A stretch of 64,000 nucleotides of DNA, from contig JANLFQ010000001.1 of NCBI GenBank assembly GCA_024653355.1, positions 62,001 to 126,000 on the forward strand, given 5' to 3'. Each line of letters begins with the position of its first letter. The stretch's first letter is position 1. Under the pieces are notes generated by a model, which saw only the letters and a list, made by a program, of their open reading frames with translations, was not told the DNA's origin and did not search any database. Source of the stretch: a candidate division WOR-3 bacterium. Its GTDB lineage: Bacteria > Hydrothermota > Tepidihabitantia > Tepidihabitantales > Tepidihabitantaceae. A program made the translations under genes and the position numbers. Shown piece after piece: positions 1 through 7,705 of the stretch.

Positions 1-98
1 TCGGATTCAGCGCCAAGGGCGCTGACCTCTTCCAGCCGGTCGAAAAGTTCAGCGAGCGGTTGCTCGAAATCGAGCCAGCCCTGGGAAGGTGAGGGCAT
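1..98 (-). CDS. accA: Acetyl-CoA carboxylase carboxyltransferase alpha subunit, N-terminal fragment
   Basis: Only the first 32 codons lie in the window; the gene runs off its left edge. The reading frame from the ATG at 98 begins MPSPSQGWLDFEQPLAELFD, which has the W-LDFE-P-AEL pattern typical of AccA N-termini, followed by an acidic helix (RLEEVSAL). AccA is one half of the carboxyltransferase that moves CO2 from biotin to acetyl-CoA to make malonyl-CoA for fatty acids. The start lies 7 bases after the stop of the PorV-like gene, so the two are probably co-transcribed. No clear Shine-Dalgarno sequence is visible. The call rests on a short N-terminus only. Confidence 0.72.
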   Translation of the reverse strand, partial: MPSPSQGWLDFEQPLAELFDRLEEVSALGAES

Positions 99-105
99 AG
101 TTTAA

Positions 106-1044
106 TTATTGATGGTCTGATTCAGCAGCGGCTATGCCGTAGGCAACACCGAAGCGGTGTGCGGTGCCGAGACCAAATCCCAGGGGTGCGAAGGTGTAGT
201 CAAATCGGAAACGGTTGACGGCAACGCCGATGCCGAAGTTCAGACGGTTACCCGGGTTTAAAGGGTCGTAACCGGTACGAAGTGAGAGGATATCACCGAG
301 CCGAAATTCGGTGCCAAGTTGAGCCTGAAATTTTTGGGAGTAGAAGAAATAGGAACCATCAGCGACAAAAAGCAGGCTGTTTTTGCCGAAAGGCAGGTTG
401 TAGCCGATACCACACCGGAGCCGCGTTGGGAGCCAGATGAGTTGATATTTATAAGAAAGCGTTCGGCCGAAGTCAACCACCGCAATGCCCGCAGAGAGGT
501 TTTTCCGGGGTTTGAATCGGGCACCGATGTCAAAACCGAAGCCGGATAGTTCATTATTGAGCACTTTGGAATAGAAGTAACGGGCGCTGATACCGGCATT
601 TGCCCATGGGGCAAAACAGCGGGCGATGTTGATATAGCCAGTAAGGTCAAGGGGAGAGAATGTAGCCAGGGGTTCCTCGGTAGGGATTTCTTCCCGGTAA
701 TCAAATTTGCCGCTGGCGAAAGAGACAGCACCGAGCCCGAGGGCAAAGTGTCGGAAGTCGCGGGCGATGAAAAGTGACTGGTGGTGTGTGTCCAAGAACC
801 ATTTGGTATATTCCACCTGAGCAGCGAAGGGTGGAGTGTTTGCGGTTGCCGCCGGGTTGTAAAAAATTCCCTGTGGGCCAAGGGAAGTGGCGGTACCGGC
901 ACCGGCGAGAGCAGCTTCCCGGGTACCAACCGGAATGGTCAACCACACACAGCCCACTTGCCGGTCATTCGCTCCATAACAGATGGCAAGGGCAACGACT
1001 AACAGCAGACTGCTATGTAGCGAATGTCTCTGGAACCGCGCCAT
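106..1044 (-). CDS. PorV/PorQ-like outer-membrane beta-barrel protein
   Basis: A 312-residue protein with a signal peptide (basic MARFQRH, hydrophobic LLLVVALAICYG, cleavage near residue 25), then a motif typical of the PorV/PorQ (UPF0164) family: IPVGTREAALAGAGTA followed by GIFYNPAA. The remainder alternates short hydrophobic strands with turns, as expected of an outer-membrane barrel of FadL-like topology. In Bacteroidetes, PorV belongs to the type IX secretion system, but many relatives outside that group have no assigned role, so I do not claim secretion here. A GAGGAG Shine-Dalgarno sequence precedes the ATG. It lies 3 bases downstream of the KOW-domain gene and just upstream of accA. 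Confidence 0.8.
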   Translation of the reverse strand: MARFQRHSLHSSLLLVVALAICYGANDRQVGCVWLTIPVGTREAALAGAGTATSLGPQGIFYNPAATANTPPFAAQVEYTKWFLDTHHQSLFIARDFRHFALGLGAVSFASGKFDYREEIPTEEPLATFSPLDLTGYINIARCFAPWANAGISARYFYSKVLNNELSGFGFDIGARFKPRKNLSAGIAVVDFGRTLSYKYQLIWLPTRLRCGIGYNLPFGKNSLLFVADGSYFFYSQKFQAQLGTEFRLGDILSLRTGYDPLNPGNRLNFGIGVAVNRFRFDYTFAPLGFGLGTAHRFGVAYGIAAAESDHQ

Positions 1045-1047
1045 TTT

Positions 1048-2169
1048 TTACTCCTCAATTATTTCGACATTTGCCCGGGGCAGGGTAATGCGCTCGCCCG
1101 ATTCCAGTTCGACTTCAAGAACCCGGACTTTTGCCTCGGTTTCAATTGTCTGAAGTTCAACCGGAAGAGCGGTGACCTTGCCGATTTTGCCGAAATGCGG
1201 TTGCCTGATGATGCGTACCGCCATACCGATTGCCAATCCGCCTTCGGAACTGCTCGGCTTCACCTCTCCGCCCGAACCGCTGCAGGGGACAATTATCTCG
1301 GGGCGAATAACACCGGCACGAATCTGGGTGGCGCCATTTGCCGAAGCCATTTTGTTTTCCAGTGACTGCAGCAGTTCAAATGTCCGCTTCGCCATTCGCA
1401 TCTCACCAAAACCTTCGGTGATGATTATGGTAAGACCGCGTTTTTCTGAGCCCGTGATGGCAACACCGATGTCGTAACCTAAAAATTTTCGCAGGGTTGA
1501 ATCTTCGATGCCACCGCCCACGATGCCGCGGGCACCAACTTTCAGTGCCTGTTCAATCGCTTCATAGGTGATAAGTGAACCGCCGATGACAATTTTACCC
1601 TGACAGTCGCCATTGATTTTATCGGCGGTTAGAACCTCGTCGGGCGTTTTGACAACAAGTTTTATCACGCCGCGGGTTTCGCCGCCGACGCCGAAAATCC
1701 CTTGAATCAGGCTGACCTCGTTGGCAATAACAACCCCTTCCTTGGGAAGGATTTCGTCCACAATCCCTTCAATATAAGCGTCAACCTGTACCAGCTGGGG
1801 CGGTTCCCGCACGATGACCTGACCGGTTACCGGTGAGATGTTCTCAATTGTGCCTGTCACCGGTGAGCGGACCTCAGACTTGAACAGTCCAAAGAGACCT
1901 TTAGAACGGGCGATAACCTCGTCTTTCTTCACCGGGTCGCCGGCTTTTTTCAACATAAGATGGGGGACATCTTCGGGCGGTACACCAAGGATGCCACCGA
2001 CATTGACCGTTTGGACATTACCCGGTACCGCGGTGCGGGCAACGATATCGTCCCCTTTGACCCGCTGGCCCTTTTCCACCAGAGTCTCTCCAGGCAAAGG
2101 TAAACGGCGCACCTTTCTGATGTGGGTTGCGCTCGTAACTTTTAATCCAGGTGTATATGCATGTGCCAT
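1048..2169 (-). CDS. KOW-domain protein of unknown function with RnfC/biotinyl-like N-terminus
   Basis: A 373-residue protein. Residues from about 10 to 110 (pattern LPLPGETLVEKGQRVKGDD, then SPVTGTIENISPVTGQVIV) look like paired barrel-sandwich (lipoyl/RnfC-like) hairpins. The middle is a Gly- and Val-rich domain (IVIGGSLITYEAIEQAL, GARGIVGGGIED). The C-terminus has KOW-like strands (GMAVRIIRQPHFGKIGKV) seen in NusG and ribosomal proteins. There is no signal peptide if the ATG at 2169 is used. I prefer that start to an upstream in-frame codon at 2235 because a promoter (-35 at 2200-2205, -10 at 2177-2182) lies between them and would give a leaderless message starting at 2169. The function is not recognised; it resembles hypothetical proteins of candidate phyla. 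Confidence 0.6.
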   Translation of the reverse strand: MAHAYTPGLKVTSATHIRKVRRLPLPGETLVEKGQRVKGDDIVARTAVPGNVQTVNVGGILGVPPEDVPHLMLKKAGDPVKKDEVIARSKGLFGLFKSEVRSPVTGTIENISPVTGQVIVREPPQLVQVDAYIEGIVDEILPKEGVVIANEVSLIQGIFGVGGETRGVIKLVVKTPDEVLTADKINGDCQGKIVIGGSLITYEAIEQALKVGARGIVGGGIEDSTLRKFLGYDIGVAITGSEKRGLTIIITEGFGEMRMAKRTFELLQSLENKMASANGATQIRAGVIRPEIIVPCSGSGGEVKPSSSEGGLAIGMAVRIIRQPHFGKIGKVTALPVELQTIETEAKVRVLEVELESGERITLPRANVEIIEE

Positions 2170-2176
2170 ATAACAA

Positions 2177-2205
2177 AGGATATTAAACAAAAGCCGAAGT
2201 GTCAA
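2177..2205 (-). promoter_or_regulatory. Promoter of the KOW-domain gene
   Basis: On the minus strand a perfect TTGACA (2205-2200), a 17-bp spacer and TATCCT (2182-2177). The predicted start site falls on or next to the A of the ATG at 2169, implying a leaderless message. Confidence 0.5.
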
Positions 2206-2432
2206 GTAAACGGTATGCCTTAAAACCGTCGGCAACGGTACGCCTTTGATATCGATGTTTTTTCGAGCAGAAATCAGGCGATTAACAACTCAGGTATAAA
2301 GCGGAGATTTGTCTAACTGCGGCTCGAAATTTTTTTCATCTTAAGGGAAGTTGTCCTTGTGAATTTGAAGACCAGTACCCTTATCTGACACAGCGGCATA
2401 AGGGTTGAAGGCATAAACATCAGGAGGCTAAC

Positions 2433-2486
2433 ATGGCACATCACAGTCCAGTTAGATTACAAAATATTAAATTAATATTTTGTTAA
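2433..2486 (+). CDS. Candidate 17-residue micro-ORF with a strong ribosome binding site
   Basis: The frame ATG to TAA encodes MAHHSPVRLQNIKLIFC. AGGAGG at 2422-2427 ends 5 bases before the ATG, one of the best Shine-Dalgarno sequences in the region. A structured stem (2377-2405) sits just upstream and a perfect dyad covers its 3' half. It could be a leader peptide, the remnant of a degraded gene, or chance. No homology is recognised and coding cannot be judged from 17 residues. Confidence 0.25.
   Translation: MAHHSPVRLQNIKLIFC
2459..2483. repeat. Perfect 25-bp AT-only palindrome
   Basis: ACAAAATATTAA, a single central A, and its exact reverse complement TTAATATTTTGT. Such perfect dyads are common as operator sites for dimeric regulators. 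It lies about 150 bp upstream of the mraZ promoter and inside the micro-ORF. No protein can be assigned to it. Confidence 0.5.
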
Positions 2487-2634
2487 AATTGGTTCAATTT
2501 ACGTCCCCTTGTGCGGGAAATTTGTCAGTGGTTATCGAAATTTTTACAATTTATGCCGAAATAAAAGTATAAGTTCAAATAATTCAAATATTTATGAAAT
2601 TAACGGCATATATATAAAAAATAGAAGGTTTTTC

Positions 2635-2662
2635 TTGACAGGCACAGTTGTGGGGATATAGT
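2635..2662 (+). promoter_or_regulatory. Promoter of the dcw cluster (mraZ)
   Basis: A perfect TTGACA at 2635-2640, a 16-bp spacer, and TATAGT at 2657-2662. It is the only strong sigma70-type promoter seen ahead of the 13-gene division cluster and would give a leader of about 58 bases. Confidence 0.65.
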
Positions 2663-2691
2663 AATGACTGAGATGAAATTGTGTTTAAATA

Positions 2692-2721
2692 TGTGGATAA
2701 GTGTGGAAAAGATGGTCTGGA
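2692..2721 (+). promoter_or_regulatory. 10-bp direct repeats ahead of mraZ, candidate MraZ operator (one copy also a DnaA box)
   Basis: Two adjacent decamers, TGTGGATAAG (2692-2701) and TGTGGAAAAG (2702-2711), are followed by a weaker ATGGTCTGGA (2712-2721), seven bases before the mraZ ATG. MraZ is known in other bacteria to bind GTGG/TGGG-type repeats spaced by one helical turn upstream of its own gene, so autoregulation is the likely role. TGTGGATAA is also the exact reverse complement of the consensus DnaA box, so a replication role is the alternative. Confidence 0.45.
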
Positions 2722-2727
2722 TTTGAT

Positions 2728-3243
2728 ATGGGTATAAGAGGCAGGTTTTTCGGCACTTTTGAATATACGATTGATGCCAAAGGCAGGCTGGCGGTGCCAG
2801 TAGCGTTTCGTAAGAAACTCGGGCCTGAGGAGGACACCTTTATTTTTGCCCCGGGGCGCTATCAAACTATCGAGGTTTATCCGTATAGCGAGTGGAACGA
2901 TTATGAAGAACGGGTGTTGCGTCATCAACCTGAACACACCGAAGAGGCACAGCGCTTCAGAATTTTGTTGTATTCTCAGTCGGGCGAAGCGGTCCTTGAT
3001 GTTCAGGGGAGAATACTTTTACCCAAGCATCTGCGGGAGTGGGCGGGTATTGAGCAGAATGTTGTTGTTACCGGTGCGGGAAGGTCGTTTCTGATCTGGG
3101 AACCCGAACGGTTCCGCAAATTTGTCACTGAGTGGATGGTACGATATCAGCAGGATAGAGATGAGGCAACCCGGCAGGGTTGGGAGAGGATGCAACAGTT
3201 TGGTAGCGGAGAAGGTTTTTCACACCCCGGTTCTAGTAAATGA
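2728..3243 (+). CDS. mraZ: Transcriptional regulator MraZ
   Basis: 171 residues starting MGIRGRFFGTFEYTIDAKGR, which matches the MraZ N-terminus, so the ATG at 2728 is preferred to an in-frame codon at 2701 lying in the operator repeats. It has the two SpoVT-AbrB-like repeats of the family: DAKGRLAVPVAFRK near residue 16 and DVQGRILLPKHLRE near residue 92. The C-terminal tail (about residues 145-171) is longer than usual (the family is about 145 residues). MraZ is the DNA-binding regulator that opens dcw clusters and represses its own operon in studied species. The last 44 bases overlap the proposed start of rsmH. Confidence 0.93.
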   Translation: MGIRGRFFGTFEYTIDAKGRLAVPVAFRKKLGPEEDTFIFAPGRYQTIEVYPYSEWNDYEERVLRHQPEHTEEAQRFRILLYSQSGEAVLDVQGRILLPKHLREWAGIEQNVVVTGAGRSFLIWEPERFRKFVTEWMVRYQQDRDEATRQGWERMQQFGSGEGFSHPGSSK

Positions 3244-4198
3244 GGTGTTAGAGGTGCTGGAGCCGTGCATCAAAGACGGAACAATTGTTGATGGAACGGT
3301 CGGAGGCGGAGGCCATACCGAAGCAATTGCGCGCCGGATAAAGGAGTCAGGAGCAAGGGGGCTGATAGTCGGACTGGATGTTGACCCCGCGGCGATAAAA
3401 TTTGCCGCGGAAAGGTTGAAGAGTTTTGGTTGTCGCGTAGTGGATTTTGATAAGAGAAGACAGACAGTTGAGAGCGAGCAGGAAGTAAAGAAACAATTAA
3501 ACAGGGAAGAAATGATTTTTCTGGTGCGGACCAGTTATGTAAATATGGCAGAGGTAGTTAAATGGCTCGGTGTTGAGCCGGTAAACGCGGTATTGATGGA
3601 TTTGGGTGTTTCTTCTTTTCAGCTGGAAGGAGCACGGGGCTTCTCTTTTGACCACGATGGTGTGCTGGATATGCGTTTTGATTCTGAGGGGAGTTATCCA
3701 ACCGCATTGGAGGTTTTGCGTCGGGCTTCAGAGCAGGATTTGAAAGGGTGGTTGCGAAGGTACGGAGAGGAGCGGTTTAGCGGCAGAATCGCCCGAAAGA
3801 TATATCGGCATAAGGAACGGATAAGGACGAGCCGGGAACTGGCGGATTTGGTGCGCAGCGTTGTCCCAACTCGTTATGTGCGAAAAAGTCTGGCGCGGGT
3901 GTTTCAAGCACTGCGGATTGTGGTTAACCGTGAACTGGAAAATGTTGAAGCCGGGTTTGAAGCAGCGCTAAGGCTACTTTCGCCAGGGGGGAGGCTGGCG
4001 GTGATTTGTTATCAGTCGGGCGAAGACCGTTGTTTTAAGGATGTTTACCGACGCTGGAAAAAAACAGGAGAGGAGGGAGAAGGGCGAAGAAGGCTACGGC
4101 TTTTAAGCCCGAAGCCAATCAGACCGGGTGCCGAGGAGGTTAAGATTAATCCCCGGGCGCGGAGCGCCCGTTTAAGAGTTGTGGAGGTGATGGTATGA
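3200..4198 (+). CDS. rsmH: 16S rRNA (cytosine1402-N4)-methyltransferase RsmH
   Basis: About 332 residues. FHTPVLVNEVLEVL and the SAM-binding DGTVGGGGHTEAI are RsmH (MraW) signatures, as are MDLGVSSFQLE, GFSFDHDGVLDMR and the C-terminal INPRARSARLRV. It methylates C1402 of 16S rRNA in the P site. The start is uncertain: TTG at 3200 directly precedes the conserved N-terminus and has a GAGAGG-type Shine-Dalgarno sequence about ten bases upstream; an ATG at 3161 is the alternative. Compared with typical RsmH there is an insertion of about 25 charged residues after the second SAM loop (around residues 80-105). It follows mraZ and overlaps ftsL by 4 bases, the usual order. Confidence 0.92.
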   Translation: MVAEKVFHTPVLVNEVLEVLEPCIKDGTIVDGTVGGGGHTEAIARRIKESGARGLIVGLDVDPAAIKFAAERLKSFGCRVVDFDKRRQTVESEQEVKKQLNREEMIFLVRTSYVNMAEVVKWLGVEPVNAVLMDLGVSSFQLEGARGFSFDHDGVLDMRFDSEGSYPTALEVLRRASEQDLKGWLRRYGEERFSGRIARKIYRHKERIRTSRELADLVRSVVPTRYVRKSLARVFQALRIVVNRELENVEAGFEAALRLLSPGGRLAVICYQSGEDRCFKDVYRRWKKTGEEGEGRRRLRLLSPKPIRPGAEEVKINPRARSARLRVVEVMV

Positions 4199-4527
4199 GT
4201 CCAAAAGGAAGTGTCAGAGCAATTGCTGTTGTAGTGGTACTTTCCGGGATAGCGCTGGCGTATCTGTATCAGCACTGGTGGAGCGTTCGGTTGACAAGAG
4301 CGGAAATGCAACTAGTACAGGAACGCCGACTGTTAGAGGAAAAGGTCGAGAGTCTTGAGGTTGAACTGGCTAAGTTACAGAGTTTTTGCCGGCTTGAGTC
4401 GCTATGGATGAATTATGGGGCGCAGATATCAATGAATGAGAGTGAAACACCGGCTAACGAAGTGAAGCAGACGGTAAGCGTTGAGGCGGTTGCAGTTGCA
4501 GGGGCGCGCGCTACAAGCGAGCGGTGA
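4195..4527 (+). CDS. ftsL: FtsL-like division protein
   Basis: A 110-residue bitopic protein: short cytoplasmic N-terminus, one membrane segment at about residues 9-26 (AIAVVVVLSGIALAYLY), then a heptad-like Glu/Leu-rich coiled coil (about 33-65). This matches FtsL in size, topology and place between rsmH and ftsI; FtsL sequences are otherwise very divergent. FtsL pairs with FtsB and links the divisome to the FtsWI synthase. It overlaps rsmH by 4 bases and ftsI by 1 base. The tail after residue 70 is low-complexity and unassigned. The call rests mainly on topology and position. Confidence 0.75.
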   Translation: MSPKGSVRAIAVVVVLSGIALAYLYQHWWSVRLTRAEMQLVQERRLLEEKVESLEVELAKLQSFCRLESLWMNYGAQISMNESETPANEVKQTVSVEAVAVAGARATSER

Positions 4528-6227
4528 TGACGTCACCAAAAAAACGGAGCAAAATTGTAGAGATTGTGGTGCTGCTGGTGTGGGGCGGACTGGTGTACCG
4601 GCTTATTGGGGTACAAATTGTCCGCTGGCGTTTTTATGAACGGGAGGCGAGCCGACTGCATTTTAGCCGGGTTGAGTTGTTGGGAGAACGAGGAAAAATT
4701 TACGACCGCAAAGGGAGGCTCTTGACTCTTAACCGTTCAACCTGTTCTATCAGGGTGCTTCCCCAATGGGTGCGGGATAAGGATACGCTGGCTCAGATTT
4801 TTGCGGAATTCGGATTAGGGACCTATTCGGAAAATCGTCGTTTGTTAGATGAGCATAAGCGGTTGTTCTGGTTTCGACGGCGCGTTGATTTTGCGCTCGG
4901 CGATTCGTTACGTTCGGTTCTGGTACGGCGTCGATTCCGCAATGCGGTACTGGTTGAAAACGACTATCAACGGGTTTACCCCTATGGTGAAGTGTGCGCC
5001 GATGTGGTGGGGTTTGTTGGAGCGGAGGGCGGGCTTGCGGGTATCGAATGGGAGTTTGAACGGGTTTTAAGAGGAGAACCGGGCTGGATTATGATGCAGA
5101 AGGATGCACTGGGCTTTGCCTATCCTTCGCCCGGTTATCCAAGAAAGGAGCCAAAACCGGGTAAGGACATTCATTTGACAATTGATGCAGACATGCAGGA
5201 GATTTGTTACCGGGTGCTAGAGAAGGGGGTGATTCAAACCGGGGCAAAGCAGGGTTCGGTGGTCGTGCTTGATGCCCGAACCGGTGCCATTCGGGCGATG
5301 GTTGATTATCCGGGATACAACCCCAATAAGTTTAGCGATTTCTCGAAAAATTTGTATAAAGCCATAGCAGTTGCCGACCAGTTTGAACCAGGTTCCAGTT
5401 TTAAGATTGTAATAGGTGCAGCGGCGCTGGAAGATTCCCATCCGGAGCGGTTTACAAATCGGGTTTACGATGTGTCAAGTGGTTATATTGAGATTGGCAA
5501 GAAGAAAATCAAGGATGTCCATCCCAATGGTGTGCTTTCTTTTGACAGCGTGTTTATCAATTCTTCTAACCCGGCGTGTGCATTGATGTCATTTGAAATT
5601 GACCCGGAGTTGTTCTATTCTGTGGCGCGGCGCTTGGGTTTCGGGGAGAAGGTGGGAATTGGCTTACCGGATGAGGCTTCAGGACAGCTCGATAGCCCAC
5701 GACGTTTACGGAGCCGATTACGACTGGCGACGATTTCTTTTGGACAGGGGGTGACGGTGACGCTTCTGCAGATGGCAGCGGCATATCTTTGCATTGCCAA
5801 TGACGGGTTATATCTTAAACCTTATTTGATTGAAGGGCTGGCAAACGGGTTTGCTGGCAAAAAGGACGGTGGCGGCATGGCAATTCGTCAGGCATTGAAA
5901 AGGTCAACGGCAAAGAGGATGAAGGATATTCTTGAACGGGTAGTAACTAATGGCACTGGAAAACTCGCTGCGATTCCCGGCGTTGCGGTTTGTGGAAAGA
6001 CAGGGACCGCGCAGAAGGTCGAGCCCTGGGGTGGGTATTCTAACACCCGTTCTTTGATGAGTTTTGTTGGTTTTTTCCCGAAAGACAATCCGCAATTTGT
6101 GATTGCGGTGATGATCGATGAACCCAAAACAGTAAGGTTTGCAGCAGCGGCGGCGTGTCCGGTTTTTAGGGAGATTGGGGAGCGGCTCATGGTATTGGAG
6201 CAATTGGATAAAGTTGCCGAGCGATGA
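4527..6227 (+). CDS. ftsI: Septal peptidoglycan transpeptidase FtsI (PBP3-like)
   Basis: 566 residues with an N-terminal membrane anchor (about residues 12-30), a pedestal domain containing GERGKIYDRKGRLLT, and a transpeptidase domain with all three active-site motifs: SSFK (catalytic Ser, near residue 290), SSN (near 346) and KTGT (near 489). It is a class B penicillin-binding protein that cross-links septal peptidoglycan with FtsW. The ATG at 4527 overlaps the ftsL stop (TGATG); a GTG one codon upstream is possible. No C-terminal PASTA domain is present. Confidence 0.93.
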   Translation: MTSPKKRSKIVEIVVLLVWGGLVYRLIGVQIVRWRFYEREASRLHFSRVELLGERGKIYDRKGRLLTLNRSTCSIRVLPQWVRDKDTLAQIFAEFGLGTYSENRRLLDEHKRLFWFRRRVDFALGDSLRSVLVRRRFRNAVLVENDYQRVYPYGEVCADVVGFVGAEGGLAGIEWEFERVLRGEPGWIMMQKDALGFAYPSPGYPRKEPKPGKDIHLTIDADMQEICYRVLEKGVIQTGAKQGSVVVLDARTGAIRAMVDYPGYNPNKFSDFSKNLYKAIAVADQFEPGSSFKIVIGAAALEDSHPERFTNRVYDVSSGYIEIGKKKIKDVHPNGVLSFDSVFINSSNPACALMSFEIDPELFYSVARRLGFGEKVGIGLPDEASGQLDSPRRLRSRLRLATISFGQGVTVTLLQMAAAYLCIANDGLYLKPYLIEGLANGFAGKKDGGGMAIRQALKRSTAKRMKDILERVVTNGTGKLAAIPGVAVCGKTGTAQKVEPWGGYSNTRSLMSFVGFFPKDNPQFVIAVMIDEPKTVRFAAAAACPVFREIGERLMVLEQLDKVAER

Positions 6228-7705
6228 ATCGGGTAAAGAAACTTTCTGAGATTGTACGCGGCGTTCCTTGCGAAATCAAGGGCAATTCTGAGGTGGAAGT
6301 GAAAGGTATCGCCTACCATTCGGCGGAGGTCAAGCCGGGCTTTTTGTTTGTGGCAATTGACGGGTTTAAAGTCTCGGGCCGCGAGTTTATTGACGATGCG
6401 GTGCATCGGGGTGCGGTTGCGGTAGCATCAGTTGATGTGCGGGATGTGAAAAAGGGGTGGGTGACGGCGATTGGCACGAAGTTTCCAAGGCGGTTTCTTG
6501 CTCAGGCGGCGAATCGGTTTTACGATTTTCCGGCTCGGAAGTTAAGTCTGGTTGGCGTCACCGGGACAAATGGAAAGACGACAACCTGTTTTATGATCCG
6601 TTCTGTTTGCCGGCAACTGGGTTTTGAACCGGGATTTATTGGCACGATTGAGCATTTTGATGGTGAAGAGCGAAAGCCGGCGAATCAAACTACCCCCGAG
6701 AGTCTCGATTTTGTTAGGATGCTTGCCCGAATGGTTGAAAATGGTGTTCCGGTGTGCATTGCCGAGGTTTCATCGCACTCACTCGAACTGGACCGGGTTT
6801 TTGACCTTGATTTCCGGGTGGCGGTTTTCACCAATTTATCCCAGGACCATCTTGATTTTCACCGCACTATGGACAATTACAAGAAGGCAAAGATGAAACT
6901 TTTTGAAAGTCTAACACCAAGGTCGTTTGCGGTAGTCAATTTTGATGACCGCGTTGGCAGGGAGATACCATACTTGACCAGGGCGAAGGTCATTTCGTTT
7001 GGAACAATTGGTGGTGGAGAACCGCAGCCGGACATCTCCGGTATAGTAACGGCGGTACAAGCCGAAGGGACTCGATGCGAAGTGCGGATAGATGGTAGAG
7101 TAGTGCCGGTTGCGCTTCAGATTCCTGGTCGGCATAATCTTTTGAACCTTTTGGCGACCTTTGGGGTTGCTAAGGCGATGAAATGGGAGCCCGAGGTGGT
7201 GGCGGAAGGTGTGAGTAAACTGGAAAGGGTACCGGGGAGATTGGAAGCGGTACCGAACAGATTGGGTTTTTCTGTTTTTGTGGATTATGCCCATACGCCG
7301 GATGCGTTGCAACGGGTGCTGGAAACAGCACGGGAGTGGACAAAAGGAAGGGTCATCGTGGTTTTCGGTTGCGGTGGCGACCGAGACCGGGGAAAAAGGC
7401 CCTTGATGGGCAGGGTTGCAGTTCAGCGCGCGGACATAGTGGTGATTACCTCTGATAACCCAAGGAGTGAGGACCCAAAACAGATAATCGCTGAAATTTT
7501 GCAGGGTATAGGAACTCCTGGTCCTAATGTAATTGTTGAAGTTGATCGGCAAGAGGCGATTCGTCTGGCACTGAAGCGGGCGCAGAAAGGTGATACGGTG
7601 ATTGTTGCCGGTAAAGGGCATGAGGATTATCAGATTGTTGGCAAGGAGAAGGTTTACTTTGATGACCGGGCGGTGGTGCGCAAGTTTTTGAAGGAGATTG
7701 AGTAG
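6224..7705 (+). CDS. murE: UDP-N-acetylmuramoyl-L-alanyl-D-glutamate-2,6-diaminopimelate ligase
   Basis: 493 residues with the Mur ligase layout: N-terminal UDP-binding domain, ATP loop GVTGTNGKTTTCF near residue 110, central HxxLDFH motif (QDHLDFHRTMDNY with the nearby carbamylated-lysine position), and a C-terminal domain with DYAHTPDAL and DNPRSEDP. The DNPR motif is the established marker of meso-diaminopimelate-adding MurE, so the peptidoglycan is predicted to be DAP type. The ATG overlaps the ftsI stop by 4 bases. The next gene is mraY; murF, which normally sits between them, is absent from the window. Confidence 0.95.
   Translation: MNRVKKLSEIVRGVPCEIKGNSEVEVKGIAYHSAEVKPGFLFVAIDGFKVSGREFIDDAVHRGAVAVASVDVRDVKKGWVTAIGTKFPRRFLAQAANRFYDFPARKLSLVGVTGTNGKTTTCFMIRSVCRQLGFEPGFIGTIEHFDGEERKPANQTTPESLDFVRMLARMVENGVPVCIAEVSSHSLELDRVFDLDFRVAVFTNLSQDHLDFHRTMDNYKKAKMKLFESLTPRSFAVVNFDDRVGREIPYLTRAKVISFGTIGGGEPQPDISGIVTAVQAEGTRCEVRIDGRVVPVALQIPGRHNLLNLLATFGVAKAMKWEPEVVAEGVSKLERVPGRLEAVPNRLGFSVFVDYAHTPDALQRVLETAREWTKGRVIVVFGCGGDRDRGKRPLMGRVAVQRADIVVITSDNPRSEDPKQIIAEILQGIGTPGPNVIVEVDRQEAIRLALKRAQKGDTVIVAGKGHEDYQIVGKEKVYFDDRAVVRKFLKEIE

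Larger units (their letters stand above)
2206..2634. other. AT-rich intergenic region with inverted repeats and a micro-ORF
   Basis: No ordinary gene is visible. The stretch holds, in order: an 8-bp inverted repeat TTTCGAGC/GCTCGAAA (2261-2268 and 2322-2329) followed by seven T residues; a second 8-bp inverted repeat ACCCTTAT/ATAAGGGT (2377-2384 and 2398-2405); an AGGAGG Shine-Dalgarno sequence (2422-2427) and a 17-codon reading frame (2433-2486); and a perfect 25-bp AT-only dyad (2459-2483). The rest, up to the mraZ promoter, is AT-rich with no feature I can name. Confidence 0.6.

Noticed and set aside
258-929. Long minus-strand frame (223 codons) overlapping the PorV-like gene in another register
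   Set aside because: The PorV-like frame has signal peptide and family motifs; this one has none.
2261-2329. tRNA-like element suggested by complementary ends 69 bases apart
   Set aside because: No T-arm sequence, no anticodon arm and no CCA-like end can be placed on either strand.
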